A DNA stretch of 64,000 nucleotides from Candidatus Poribacteria bacterium (lineage in GTDB: Bacteria; Poribacteria; WGA-4E; WGA-3G). Made by a program: the position numbers and the translations under genes. The notes under the pieces are model-generated. The model made no database searches. It had not been told where the DNA came from and saw nothing but the letters and a program-made list of their open reading frames with translations. The DNA lies in NCBI GenBank assembly GCA_022821965.1, contig JAJECN010000040.1, forward strand, positions 62,001 to 126,000, in the 5' to 3' direction. Shown here piece by piece: positions 16,742 to 25,554 of the stretch (position 1 is its first letter; each line of letters starts with the position of its first letter).

Positions 16742-18178
16742 ATGGAAAAGTTTGATAAACCTACCGGAACGAACGATTTTCTACCGGAGCAGATGGTTCA
16801 GCGAAATTTCGTCGAAAATATCGTTCGTGAAACCTTTGAAAGCTATGGATATGCCCAGATTCAAACACCATTGTTTGAATCCTTTGCTCTCCTGTCTGCC
16901 CAAGCAGGTGAAGAGATCCGCCATAAAATGTTTACATTCGTCGGCTCAGATCGGGTGGATTATGCGCTAAGACCTGAATTGACCGCACCCGTCTGCCGAC
17001 TCATTGCCAATGGACAATTAGACCATCTCCCTTATCCATATAAACTTTACTATATCGGACAATGCGTTCGACAGGAACCGACCACCGACACGTCAGAGGC
17101 AAGACGTGAATTCCGACAGGCAGGGGTTGAACTTATCGGACCAGCTTCTGCCCACGCAGACGCTGAAATTATTACGATTCCGATTCGAGTCCTTGAGAAA
17201 CTCAATATCTCACGGACAAAACTAAGAATTGGTAATACACGGGTCTTCCGAGAAATTTTTGAACAGATTGCGCTTGACCCGAAAGACCAAGCAGAAATGA
17301 TATGGGACATCGATCATCTCGTTCGTCTCCGCAATGAAAGCCAACTTTGGAATATGGAAATGCTTCGCGATGAACTCAATATGTTGCGGCGGTCGCAAGG
17401 ATCCGACTATCAAGGTGCCCACAAGATTGAGACCGCCGAGATTCAGGAGTTAACTGAAAGTACTACCTCCAATTATGCAGAAAAGCTGCCAATGATTGCT
17501 GAAGAAACCTATAAAGCAAGGTGGTACCGTTATTTCAACATTTCTGAAGAGGTGGCTCAGTGTTTTATAGATGTCTCAAAGGTTTATGGCAATAAGAACA
17601 CTGTAATGGCAGCCTGGGAAACGCGTCTCGGCGACACTGCACAAGCAGCACGCAAGGAACTGCTCGCACTTTGTGAATGTTTGGAGAACTACGGCATTAC
17701 AGATTTTGAAATCAATTTAGGTATCACACGCGGATTTGATTTCTATACCGGCACGGTTTTTCAGATTGAATTTTCTGAGAAACGTCTACCCCTCTGTGGC
17801 GGTGGGAGATACGATAGACTGATTGCCTCCTTCGGTGGTTCATCAACACCTGGTGCTGGGTTCGCGTTTCAGTTCGACGCACTCGTAGAAGCCTTTACCG
17901 ATACAGGTAAGGTAACTGTTAACGGCAGAAAAGACTACTTCATCGCAGCAGAAACGCCTGAACACATTTCAGACGCACAACAACTCGCGGAAACCTTGCG
18001 CAGAGCAGGTAAAAACGTCGAAGTGGATTTGATGGAACGCGACCTACAAACACAACAGGATTACGCGAACCAAGCAAACTACGATTATCTGATTCGCTTG
18101 GTAACTGATGAACCGATCCGTCGAATTCAGATTAAAACTGGCGACACACAAGTGGTCACCGTTGATGATCTGCTTTAG
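16742..18178 (+). CDS. hisZ: ATP phosphoribosyltransferase regulatory subunit (HisRS paralogue)
   Basis: A 478-residue histidyl-tRNA synthetase-like protein. Class II core signatures are visible ('RPELTAPVCRLIANG', 'ITRGFDFYTGTVFQIEF', 'CGGGRYDRL'). Motif 2, however, reads 'GQCVRQEPTTDTSEARREFR' instead of the 'RAERPQKGRYRQF' of the true HisS encoded downstream. HisZ does not charge tRNA; it forms a complex with the short form of HisG and confers histidine feedback control. It is longer than typical HisZ because an anticodon-binding-like domain is retained at the C-terminus (about 395-478). It is the first gene after the his attenuator and precedes hisG by 87 bp. Confidence 0.85.
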   Translation: MEKFDKPTGTNDFLPEQMVQRNFVENIVRETFESYGYAQIQTPLFESFALLSAQAGEEIRHKMFTFVGSDRVDYALRPELTAPVCRLIANGQLDHLPYPYKLYYIGQCVRQEPTTDTSEARREFRQAGVELIGPASAHADAEIITIPIRVLEKLNISRTKLRIGNTRVFREIFEQIALDPKDQAEMIWDIDHLVRLRNESQLWNMEMLRDELNMLRRSQGSDYQGAHKIETAEIQELTESTTSNYAEKLPMIAEETYKARWYRYFNISEEVAQCFIDVSKVYGNKNTVMAAWETRLGDTAQAARKELLALCECLENYGITDFEINLGITRGFDFYTGTVFQIEFSEKRLPLCGGGRYDRLIASFGGSSTPGAGFAFQFDALVEAFTDTGKVTVNGRKDYFIAAETPEHISDAQQLAETLRRAGKNVEVDLMERDLQTQQDYANQANYDYLIRLVTDEPIRRIQIKTGDTQVVTVDDLL

Positions 18179-18265
18179 ATGTTCCGTATTTGTTAAAAAC
18201 TGGAATGTAACGCAATTGCCTCTGAGACATCTAAATGCGATCACGGAAAGGACAAGAATTAAAAA

Positions 18266-19045
18266 ATGCAAACGGAATCACAACGGACGCTGAACCTACT
18301 TTTACCAAAAGGGAGTCTACAATCAGATACCCTTGAACTATTTCAGCGTGCCGGTTACGAACTCAACGGTTATACTGAAACTGATAGGTCCTATCGCGCA
18401 ACCTTCCGCGACGATAGCGAATTTCAGATCAAAATTTCGCGTCCACAAGAGATACCTGTCTATGTCGGTATGGATGATTTCTACGATTTAGGGATTACGG
18501 GTCAAGATTGGGTTGAGGAAACCGACGCGGAAGTTGAAGAAATTCTGCCTCTGGAATACGGTCACATTGATATCATTCTCGCCGTTCGCGAAGAACGAGA
18601 AGACATCAATACATTTGAAGATTTAATGGACCTCACCGATGGAGACATCCTCATTTCTACCGAATATTTGAATATCGCCGAGAAATATATTCTTGAAAAG
18701 ACCGAAAATAGGGTCGCACCGGCAATTTTAACACCGTGGAAGCGACTTAATACTCGTGGTACTTACCAGTCCCCCATCACGCTCATGCTGTCTTTCGGTG
18801 CGACCGAGGGAAAACCACCTGAAGAAGCGGATGCTATCATTGACAACTCGACCGTGTCGCGGCGCACACTCAAGGCGAATGCGCTCAAGGTGATTGAACT
18901 ATTGCGTGCCTCCGAATCTACCCTTATTGCTAATCCGAAGGCACTTAAGGACTCATGGAAGCGGGAAAAGATTGAAGAATTCAAGCAGACACTTCAGAAA
19001 GGTCTACGGAGACGGCGGAGTCAGACACTTCCCGGACACATCTAA
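18266..19045 (+). CDS. hisG: ATP phosphoribosyltransferase, short form, with altered PRPP loop
   Basis: Catalyses the first step of histidine synthesis, ATP plus PRPP to phosphoribosyl-ATP. It has 259 residues and lacks the C-terminal ACT-like regulatory domain of long HisG, consistent with its hisZ neighbour. Signatures are 'LLLPKGSLQSDTLELFQRAGY', 'YDLGITGQDWVEE' and 'EEADAIIDNSTVSRRTLKANAL'. In the last, the PRPP-binding loop normally reads D...TGxTL; here the Gly is replaced (VSRRTL), an odd change at a functional site. An AAAGGA ribosome site precedes the ATG, and hisS follows 16 bp downstream. Confidence 0.9.
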   Translation: MQTESQRTLNLLLPKGSLQSDTLELFQRAGYELNGYTETDRSYRATFRDDSEFQIKISRPQEIPVYVGMDDFYDLGITGQDWVEETDAEVEEILPLEYGHIDIILAVREEREDINTFEDLMDLTDGDILISTEYLNIAEKYILEKTENRVAPAILTPWKRLNTRGTYQSPITLMLSFGATEGKPPEEADAIIDNSTVSRRTLKANALKVIELLRASESTLIANPKALKDSWKREKIEEFKQTLQKGLRRRRSQTLPGHI

Positions 19046-19061
19046 TTAAGGAGCGGAACTC

Positions 19062-20393
19062 ATGGCAACCCCATTCATAAAACCGCGCGTCCCGCGCGGG
19101 ATGCGAGATATTTTACCTGAACAGATGATTCGCAGACAGTACGTCATAGGTGTAATTCGTAATGTCTTTGAGGAATTTGGGTTTGAACCCTTACAAACAC
19201 CCGCGCTCGAATTATCCGAAGTACTCACAGGTAAATATGGACCGGATGCAGAGAAACTCATCTATCAGGCAGGACACGTCGGTGGAAAGGAGAACATCTC
19301 CCTTCGCTACGATCTTTCGGTGCCGCTCTGCCGAGTTGTCGCTATGCACCCGCAACTCCCGAAACCGTTTAAACGATACCAAATCGATCCTGTCTGGCGA
19401 GCGGAACGCCCACAAAAGGGACGCTATCGTCAATTTTTCCAATGCGATGCAGATACAGTAGGAAGCGAGAGTATGCTCGCCGATGCCGAAAACGTCAATC
19501 TCATTTACCAAATACTTTCTCGCCTCGGTTTCCAGCAATTCGAGATTAACATCAACGACCGGAAACTCATCACCGGAATTGGGCAATTTGCTGGTGTGCC
19601 GTCCGAACAACTCGGTGGACTCTACCGCTCTATTGATAAATTGGATAAAATTGGGTTGGCGGGGGTTAGGGAAGAATTGGCAGGAAATCAGATTCCAGAG
19701 CCTGTTATTGAGAAACTACTCGCGTTGCTTGAGATTGAAGGTGATGCGGGAACAGTCCTGAATGCCCTTAATGCGCAACTCGGCGATTCTGAAGTCGCGC
19801 GAGAGGGTATCTCGGAATTGGAGGAATTAATCGGTTATCTCACAACGCTCGGGGTGCCGGATGAATTCTATAAAGTGAACGTTGCGATGGTGCGTGGTCT
19901 GGAATACTATACCGGTCCAATCTATGAGACTGTCGTTGAAGAACCGAAAATTGGGAGTATCACAGGGGGCGGGAGATACGATGAACTCATCGGCAGTTTC
20001 AGCAAACAGGGGTACCCCGCAACCGGTACCAGTTTTGGTATCGAGCGGATCATTGACGTGATGGAAGAATTCGATATGTTCCCTGCCGCTGTCGGAAAGA
20101 CAGTAACGCAGGTGTTAGTAACCATTTTCGATGCCGATCTCGCGCAAGAATCCTTGAAAGTCGCAACGCTTCTGCGCCAAAGTGGTATTCGGGCAGAGGT
20201 TTACTCCCGCCCAGCGCGCATGAGTGCACAGATAAAATATGCGGATACCAAAGGCATTCCGTATGCTGTCATCCTCGGTTCTGACGAATTAGAGGCAGAC
20301 AAAGTAGCGATTCGGAACCTCGGAAACAGAGAGCAACAGATTGTCCCGCGGGAAAAATTTGTTGAACACATCCAAAAATGGATAGATGGTTAA
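19062..20393 (+). CDS. hisS: Histidine--tRNA ligase
   Basis: A 443-residue class II synthetase that charges tRNA-His. The catalytic motifs are complete: motif 1 near 'GMRDILPEQMIRRQYVIGV', motif 2 'VWRAERPQKGRYRQFFQCD', the histidine-specific 'MVRGLEYYTGPIYE', 'GGGRYDELIGSF' and motif 3 'GTSFGIERIID'. A C-terminal anticodon-binding domain (about 350-443, 'TVTQVLVTIFDADLAQESLK') follows. It is third in the his transcription unit, so the attenuator would control both the biosynthetic enzyme and the synthetase that sets the charged tRNA level. The ribosome site AAGGAG is good. Confidence 0.95.
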   Translation: MATPFIKPRVPRGMRDILPEQMIRRQYVIGVIRNVFEEFGFEPLQTPALELSEVLTGKYGPDAEKLIYQAGHVGGKENISLRYDLSVPLCRVVAMHPQLPKPFKRYQIDPVWRAERPQKGRYRQFFQCDADTVGSESMLADAENVNLIYQILSRLGFQQFEININDRKLITGIGQFAGVPSEQLGGLYRSIDKLDKIGLAGVREELAGNQIPEPVIEKLLALLEIEGDAGTVLNALNAQLGDSEVAREGISELEELIGYLTTLGVPDEFYKVNVAMVRGLEYYTGPIYETVVEEPKIGSITGGGRYDELIGSFSKQGYPATGTSFGIERIIDVMEEFDMFPAAVGKTVTQVLVTIFDADLAQESLKVATLLRQSGIRAEVYSRPARMSAQIKYADTKGIPYAVILGSDELEADKVAIRNLGNREQQIVPREKFVEHIQKWIDG

Positions 20394-20399
20394 AGAAAA

Positions 20400-21587
20400 A
20401 TGAAGCGATTTTATCAACGCTCCAACTTCACCCGTTATATTGTCCTCCTCTGTTGTATTGTTCAAATAGTACAACTGACAACAGCAGGCTGTAGTCATAC
20501 AAAACCGTATTACCATCCCGATATACCTGATATTGCAAGACGTGAGAGTGAAACAGAAGGCACACTCCGTTATCGTCTTTTATTACTGGGCGATGGTGGT
20601 GAACCGAGACCGGATGAACCTGTCTTGAAAACTCTGGGCGAATGGGCACAAAAGGACGCTGCGAAAACGAGTATTGTTTTTTTAGGGGACAATATGTACC
20701 CAGAAGGAGTGACAGAACGCCGGAAACATGAAGCAACAGAACGACTCGTTCCACAACTCTCTATTATCAAAGATGCGAGTGTCCACGGACTCTTTATCCC
20801 TGGAAACCACGATTGGGCGAGTGGAAAAGCGGAGGGATACAGTGCATTACGCGCGCAGGAGGAATTTATTAACAGTGCTCTCGCCGGGGAAGAAAATTTC
20901 TTGCCGTCTGGTGGATCGCCCGGTCCTGTTATGCTTGAACTCCCGAAAGCCAATCCGGTTTTGCGACTTATCGTGTTAGACACGCAATGGTGGCTCCATC
21001 AACATGACAAACCGAGCAAATCACCTGAAACGGTTATAGGAGAATTGATAGCACTTTTAGATACGGAATTACCGGTCATCGTTGTCGGACACCATCCGTT
21101 AGAAAGCTACGGTTCACACGGCGGCTTTTATGATTGGAAGGCACATCTTTTTCCTATCAGGTTTTTGAAAAAATGGCTCTGGGTTCCAATACCGATAGTT
21201 GGCTCCGCGTATCCTCACACACGATGGCATCTTTATAGATCTAATCAAGATATGAACGGCGCGCTGAACAAAAATATGGTAGCGCAACTAAATCGGGCGT
21301 TTACGACTCGAAAACCGTCTCCTCAAGGTCCACCGCTTTTAATATATGCTTCTGGACATGAACATTCTTTACAAGTCTTAAAAGGTGATATTGTAGATTA
21401 CCTCCTCGTCAGTGGGGCTGCCGCGAGCCGGAAAGTAACAGAGGTGATGTCTGGCGACAATACACTATTCGCACATCAACATACCGGTTTCATGGCGATA
21501 GATTTCCTCAACGATGGGAAGGTTCTGTTAAGAGTCGTTGAACCCGAGAGTACCGGTGTTGTATTTCACCGATGGTTGACTTTTTAG
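20400..21587 (+). CDS. Metallophosphoesterase lipoprotein
   Basis: A 395-residue calcineurin-like phosphoesterase. The N-terminus has a hydrophobic segment and lipobox 'TTAGC' (Cys31), so it is probably a lipoprotein facing the periplasm. Metal-binding motifs are in order: 'LLLGDGGE' (about 62-69), 'VFLGDNMYPEG', 'FIPGNHDWASG', 'VVGHHPLESYG' and 'SGHEHSLQVL'. The order matches purple acid phosphatase-like enzymes. It starts 6 bp after hisS, so it is probably part of the same transcript; a role in histidine metabolism is not evident, and it may simply ride along. Confidence 0.85.
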   Translation: MKRFYQRSNFTRYIVLLCCIVQIVQLTTAGCSHTKPYYHPDIPDIARRESETEGTLRYRLLLLGDGGEPRPDEPVLKTLGEWAQKDAAKTSIVFLGDNMYPEGVTERRKHEATERLVPQLSIIKDASVHGLFIPGNHDWASGKAEGYSALRAQEEFINSALAGEENFLPSGGSPGPVMLELPKANPVLRLIVLDTQWWLHQHDKPSKSPETVIGELIALLDTELPVIVVGHHPLESYGSHGGFYDWKAHLFPIRFLKKWLWVPIPIVGSAYPHTRWHLYRSNQDMNGALNKNMVAQLNRAFTTRKPSPQGPPLLIYASGHEHSLQVLKGDIVDYLLVSGAAASRKVTEVMSGDNTLFAHQHTGFMAIDFLNDGKVLLRVVEPESTGVVFHRWLTF

Positions 21588-21773
21588 CACTTTAAAATAT
21601 TCTACGCAAGATTTGGCTTTTCGTGGATGTGTTTCCTAAATCGAAAATCACATCTGAAAAAATCCTTTCCAGAATGCCCTACAAGCCCTCTGCAAAAGAT
21701 ATTCCGCTATGGTAACCCTACCCAAAAAACACACAGCGTTGTAACGGGTTTATAAGTCGTAGTTTTGTCCTAC

Positions 21774-22115
21774 CTATTTTCCATTTTTCTTCGATTCGCG
21801 ATTCTGTCGAGCGTACTTTAAAAATTCCATGTCGCGCAGGTATGGTGCAACATTATCCAATTGCAAGCGGATCTCCTGCAAATCCCCAACGATCTGCTTC
21901 AAATCCGAGTCTACCTGACGATAAGCCTGTTGTGCTGTATCCTCCACATACCCCGACTTTTTCAGATAATACGATGTTCCCAGCCAAACACAGGCGAGTA
22001 CAGTAACTGTTGTTGTGCCTATAATTACTGCCATAATAGCGGTAACCCCAGTGGTGAATTTGACGATGAGAAAGAACACTAACGCAAGAACAATCAGTAA
22101 GAGTAGAACACGCAT
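21774..22115 (-). CDS. Small membrane protein A1 (113 aa), paralogue of A2
   Basis: Two hydrophobic helices (about 3-20 and 25-48) are followed by a soluble helical tail ('VDSDLKQIVGDLQEIRLQLD') and a basic end 'YARQNRESKKNGK'. The tail is nearly identical to that of the protein encoded at 22519-22881. I know no named family; the shape resembles DUF948-like or other small anchored coiled-coil proteins. A GGAGGAAA ribosome site precedes the ATG, and B1 ends 15 bp upstream, so B1 and A1 are expressed together. Confidence 0.7.
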   Translation of the reverse strand: MRVLLLLIVLALVFFLIVKFTTGVTAIMAVIIGTTTVTVLACVWLGTSYYLKKSGYVEDTAQQAYRQVDSDLKQIVGDLQEIRLQLDNVAPYLRDMEFLKYARQNRESKKNGK

Positions 22116-22130
22116 GTCTGCTTTCCTCCT

Positions 22131-22367
22131 TCACTCGCTTGTGCCTTTAGCGATTTTGATAAGTCGTTGCACTTCCTCTTTGAGAACAACTACTTCTTGC
22201 TGAATATCGTTCACTTTCTGCTGCAGTACTTCTATCTCACGCTGTGATGCACCCTTTGTCAACCCTTTTTTCTTTGCGAAGTAGGACGTTCCCATCCAGA
22301 CGCATGCAAGCGTTGTTACAGTGATACTTCCAAATATGATAGCGATAACCAGAACGACTTGTCCCAT
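22131..22367 (-). CDS. Small membrane/coiled-coil protein B1 (78 aa)
   Basis: Start ATG at 22367 with a good GGAGGAA ribosome site; the frame extends upstream to 22460 but that part is non-coding repeat sequence. One membrane helix ('VVLVIAIIFGSITVTTLACV') is followed by a conserved 'GASQREIEVLQ' and a heptad-type coiled coil ending 'RLIKIAKGTSE'. It is paralogous to B2. It probably forms membrane-anchored oligomers, possibly with A1, whose tail is also helical. No family name recognised. Confidence 0.68.
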   Translation of the reverse strand: MGQVVLVIAIIFGSITVTTLACVWMGTSYFAKKKGLTKGASQREIEVLQQKVNDIQQEVVVLKEEVQRLIKIAKGTSE

Positions 22368-22518
22368 TTTCAATTCCTCCAACTTTGTAATAAAATAATG
22401 TTGTCTGAAAAAATTCTTTCGAGAATGCCCTACAAGCCCTCTGCAAAATATACTCCGCAACCCTACCCAAAAAACACAAAGCCTTGTAACGGATTTATAA
22501 GCAGTAGTTTTGTCCTAC

Positions 22519-22881
22519 CTATTTTCCATTTTTCTTCGATTCGCGATTTTGTCGAGCGTACTTTAAAAATTCCATTTCCCGCAAATAAGGTGCAACACTG
22601 TCCAATTGTAAGCGAATCTCGGTTAAATCCGCTGCTATTTGTTTTAAGTCCAATTCAACTTGGCTATAACTTTGCTTCGCCTTGCTGGGAAGGTAGTCTG
22701 ATTTTTTCAAGAAATATAAGATTCCCAAGCAAGTGCTCACAAGCATAATAACTGCTACCACACCGATAATAATCACTGTAAGAGTGGTAAGCACAAGTGC
22801 ATGTGTGATGACGAAAAAGAGTATTAGCCCAGGGATGAGTAAACAGACTGCCAGCACCAGTAAAATCTGTAATAGTAGCAT
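22519..22881 (-). CDS. Small membrane protein A2 (120 aa), paralogue of A1
   Basis: Start ATG at 22881 with GGAGGGAA upstream; the open frame to 22953 overlaps B2 and is not needed. Two long hydrophobic helices are followed by 'LDLKQIAADLTEIRLQLDSV' and the same 'YARQNRESKKNGK' end as A1. The first helix region is longer and more diverged than in A1, while the last 40 residues are almost unchanged, pointing to a conserved function in the cytoplasmic tail. Confidence 0.68.
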   Translation of the reverse strand: MLLLQILLVLAVCLLIPGLILFFVITHALVLTTLTVIIIGVVAVIMLVSTCLGILYFLKKSDYLPSKAKQSYSQVELDLKQIAADLTEIRLQLDSVAPYLREMEFLKYARQNRESKKNGK

Positions 22882-22894
22882 GTCATTCCCTCCT

Positions 22895-23107
22895 TCACTC
22901 ATCAATACCTTTAGCAATCTGGATGAGTCGTTTAACTTCTTTTTTGAGGGCAACCATTTCCTCTTGAATATGGTTTACTTGTTTCTGCAGCACCTCTATT
23001 TCCCGTTGAGAGGCACCCTTTTCCAAGCCCTCCGATTTTTTAGCATAGGATAGGCTCATCCAGGCACACACAAGAATACCGAGTACAATGATAGCTGTTA
23101 TTTCCAT
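22895..23107 (-). CDS. Small membrane/coiled-coil protein B2 (70 aa)
   Basis: ATG at 23107 preceded by AGGAGGAAATTTGAAA. One membrane helix ('EITAIIVLGILVCAWMSLSY') and a coiled coil with the shared 'GASQREIEVLQ' motif. It is followed 13 bp later by A2. It is the first gene of the four-gene array B2-A2-B1-A1. Confidence 0.66.
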   Translation of the reverse strand: MEITAIIVLGILVCAWMSLSYAKKSEGLEKGASQREIEVLQKQVNHIQEEMVALKKEVKRLIQIAKGIDE

Positions 23108-23170
23108 TTTCAAATTTCCTCCTATTTATTGTTGTGTTACAAGATAGAGTCTGCAAAATGTAAAAGGATA

Positions 23171-23213
23171 GAAAAAAAATGAGCACTAACCAAAATTAAT
23201 TTAATAAGTGCTC
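23171..23213 (-). terminator. Intrinsic terminator after the integrase gene
   Basis: On the minus strand GAGCACT and AGTGCTC form a 7-bp stem (arms at 23207-23213 and 23181-23187) followed by a run of eight T. It lies 50 bp past the integrase stop. A second hairpin with ATATTGAT/ATCAATAT arms (23233-23240, 23258-23265) abuts the integrase stop. Confidence 0.6.
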
Positions 23214-23264
23214 GTGTAGGAAAGCGTTTCGTATATTGATGTACCGTATTGCAGTATATCAATA

Positions 23265-24035
23265 TCATACAGAAATTACTGACGATTCCTCGTCAGTAGG
23301 CAATTGGAATGGTTGCTGTGTGTCTTTCTCTTCAAGCAATCGAGCGACATCATATCCCCTACGAAGCAATTCAATCAAAAGCACGTCATCCGTGGCATCA
23401 TCTACCGAACTTAACGTTTTCGTACTTACGTTAAGTTCGGCATGAATAGACATAGCCTCCGACGCATCCCGAACACTCGCATAGTTTACACCCAAATATC
23501 GCTGTGTTGTCACCACACTTTTATGTCCTAACATTTCCTGTACAGCGTAAATATCGCTTGTCTGTTCATACAGGCGTTGCGCGTACGACTTCCGCAAAGA
23601 ATGCGTGCCGAGTTTTCCGTTCAATCCCGCCGCCTCAAACGCGCCCTTTAGTGCGTTGTGCGCAGCTATCCTCGTCATCGTTTTCAAGCCTCGTCCTTTC
23701 CGGGAAGGAAACAACGGACGGGTCGGATCGGCAGCCCCATATAACTCGGTATGCCAAGCGATGAGCTCTTCAATAGCCACTCTGCCATCTACATTTACAG
23801 GCACAGCTCTTGATACCTCACCACCCTTCACAATATTCCGATCAAACAGCAGATCCTTGACAGGCTTGTTGTTCTGCCACACATCGTTTACTTTTAAGGC
23901 AAGCAGCTCACTAATCCGTCCCCCGACGGACACACCCAATATAAACAAACTCCGGTTCCTAACGGCAAACACGCCGTCAAAAGCCTCTGATATTTTTCGG
24001 ATTTCAGCATTATCTAAAGGTCTTGTGCCTTTCAT
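23265..24035 (-). CDS. Tyrosine recombinase/integrase, catalytic-domain-only form
   Basis: A 256-residue phage-integrase-type recombinase. Catalytic residues: Arg in 'GGRISELLAL', the box 'LGTHSLRKSYAQRLY' (His and Arg), His in 'EMLGHKSVVTTQRYLG' and the nucleophile Tyr in 'QRYLGV'. It starts almost directly with the catalytic fold ('RPLDNAEIRKISEAFDGV'), so the usual N-terminal core-binding domain of about 90 residues is missing. It could be a compact integrase or a truncated one. A C-terminal extension of about 65 residues contains a segment encoded by a 12-bp perfect inverted repeat (23405-23440). No tRNA or obvious attachment site is adjacent. Confidence 0.88.
   Translation of the reverse strand: MKGTRPLDNAEIRKISEAFDGVFAVRNRSLFILGVSVGGRISELLALKVNDVWQNNKPVKDLLFDRNIVKGGEVSRAVPVNVDGRVAIEELIAWHTELYGAADPTRPLFPSRKGRGLKTMTRIAAHNALKGAFEAAGLNGKLGTHSLRKSYAQRLYEQTSDIYAVQEMLGHKSVVTTQRYLGVNYASVRDASEAMSIHAELNVSTKTLSSVDDATDDVLLIELLRRGYDVARLLEEKDTQQPFQLPTDEESSVISV
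23405..23440. repeat. Perfect 12-bp inverted repeat inside the integrase gene
   Basis: CCGAACTTAACG (23405-23416) and CGTTAAGTTCGG (23429-23440) are exact inverted repeats with a 12-nt spacer. It lies in the C-terminal coding region after the catalytic Tyr. It could be a recombination or regulatory site, or another palindromic insert. Confidence 0.6.
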
Positions 24036-24112
24036 GAAAGAAACTCCTTATTTTATGCGTACATATATTAAAACGGAATAAAAACTTTATCGGTTTCTTA
24101 ACCTCATCAAAG

Positions 24113-25525
24113 TCAGAAGGAAGTAGGTCTTCTCCCCTGTGGACTGGTGCAAAGCTCACACACCAATTGTTCCAGAATGACCGTCTCATTAGCGTCGCTC
24201 GTCTTTAATTGGGTATCCACCATAAGAGTTTTTTCAATCGCAGTGATTAACTCTTCAGTGGTGAAAGCATGGAGTGTCTGAAAGATTTTGTAGGCGACAT
24301 AAGGATTCTGTCTTAGAATGTTATCAGAGGCTGATTTAGGTAAAAAATCCCTCATTTCTTCAATAAGCGGTTGAAAAATATTTTTCGTAAACTCAGAGAA
24401 CGGCATTCGACTCCGAAGTGGCCGGAATCCTTTTCTTTCAGCGATCAGCTTGGCTTGAAGCGCAAATCGGAGTTGACGTATAATCATTGAGTTAACCGGG
24501 ATAGGATCCTGTCCACTTGCTAATACTTCATGAAGACTCTTCAACGCCTGTTCGATTGAACGCTTTCCGATCGCGTCAGTAAGGTCGAAAATGCCATCAA
24601 ATGTGTTCTGCGTCACTACGTTCTGTACATCTTGGGTATCCACTTGGCGTTTGTCACCAACAAAACTAATAATCTTATTGATTGCTTCGGCGATTGTGTG
24701 CATATCACCACCGGTGCGGGTTCGGAGTTGAGAGAAAGCACGCGGTGTTATCTGCTTACCAAATCCAGCGAATTTTTCCGAGACTTTTTTATAGAGTGGG
24801 TCTTCGTTTAGCGACAGACCAGTTTTCACCGGATCAAAGGACCTATAACGACCCACGGCTTCGATAGCCTTAGCAACCCGGTTTCGTTCGGTCACGGGTC
24901 CCTGCACTGTGAATATCAGCACGCTACTCTTTGGAAGATCACCTTGAAGCCATTCAAGCAGCAAGGCAACATCGTCAGTAGTACCAGCTTCTGTAGCGTA
25001 GGTCTCCAGTTGTTGAGCGATCTCCGGTAAACGCTCTACGAAGCCGCGTTCCTCATCAGTTAACCTTGAACCTAACTCACCAATGAGTGAATCAACGGCA
25101 TTTATGAAGTCGAGATGCCGTTCCGCGATCTGTTGCGGATTGACCTCTAACAGTTTTGCCATTGTAGAGATGCATTTCGGAGCGTCTGTAATTTCAATTT
25201 TGAATGCATTTCGGAGGAGCGTTATCGGTGTTGTCCGTTGTTGGGTTTTAAAAAATGGAGCATCACGCACCACCACTACTCGCCATTCTGACATGACTGG
25301 GTAGAGATCCGCTTGCGTGAGAATTTCACGAATCGGAATATCAGCACCCTCCAAAAAGGAGAGGTTGAAATCACGCATTTCAGGTGTGAGCAGATGGTCG
25401 ATCATCTGCTTGAGGGTTCCTTCAATTAGGAAATTTTCCTCACCACAGAGTAGATAGACCGGGAAGACTTTGTTTGCTTGGATTTCGCGAAGGATGTTCG
25501 GAGGAGGTGTAGGTTTCTGTTTCAT
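24113..25525 (-). CDS. holA: DNA polymerase III subunit delta
   Basis: Clamp-loader delta subunit, about 470 residues from the ATG at 25525 ('MKQKPTPPPNILREIQANKV'). The family hallmark near the N-terminus is 'VFPVYLLCGEENFLIEGTLK'. Further signatures are 'YPVMSEWRVVVVRDAPFF', 'VLIFTVQGPV' and the helical collar 'FDLTDAIGKRSIEQALKSLH'. It opens the beta clamp in the clamp-loader complex. About 100 residues (about 110-190) between the first strands are longer than in E. coli HolA and contain helical sequence of unknown role. It follows fmdB by 29 bp on the same strand. Confidence 0.88.
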   Translation of the reverse strand: MKQKPTPPPNILREIQANKVFPVYLLCGEENFLIEGTLKQMIDHLLTPEMRDFNLSFLEGADIPIREILTQADLYPVMSEWRVVVVRDAPFFKTQQRTTPITLLRNAFKIEITDAPKCISTMAKLLEVNPQQIAERHLDFINAVDSLIGELGSRLTDEERGFVERLPEIAQQLETYATEAGTTDDVALLLEWLQGDLPKSSVLIFTVQGPVTERNRVAKAIEAVGRYRSFDPVKTGLSLNEDPLYKKVSEKFAGFGKQITPRAFSQLRTRTGGDMHTIAEAINKIISFVGDKRQVDTQDVQNVVTQNTFDGIFDLTDAIGKRSIEQALKSLHEVLASGQDPIPVNSMIIRQLRFALQAKLIAERKGFRPLRSRMPFSEFTKNIFQPLIEEMRDFLPKSASDNILRQNPYVAYKIFQTLHAFTTEELITAIEKTLMVDTQLKTSDANETVILEQLVCELCTSPQGRRPTSF

Positions 25526-25554
25526 TGGGGCAAACTGCCGCCAGTTGGAACCGC

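Larger units (their letters stand above)
21652..23120. repeat. Tandem duplication of about 750 bp (two gene pairs)
   Basis: Two adjacent units, about 21652-22400 and 22403-23120, align along their length with an offset near 750 bp. Each encodes one coiled-coil gene (B) and one membrane gene (A) on the minus strand. Even the non-coding tail downstream of the A genes is conserved (for example AGAATGCCCTACAAGCCCTC at 21671 and 22422), so this is a segmental duplication rather than two independent acquisitions. Confidence 0.85.

Noticed and set aside
16742..18178. Second histidyl-tRNA synthetase
   Set aside because: Motif 2 lacks the Arg-Glu-Arg pattern needed for tRNA charging, and the gene precedes a short HisG, so HisZ is the better call.
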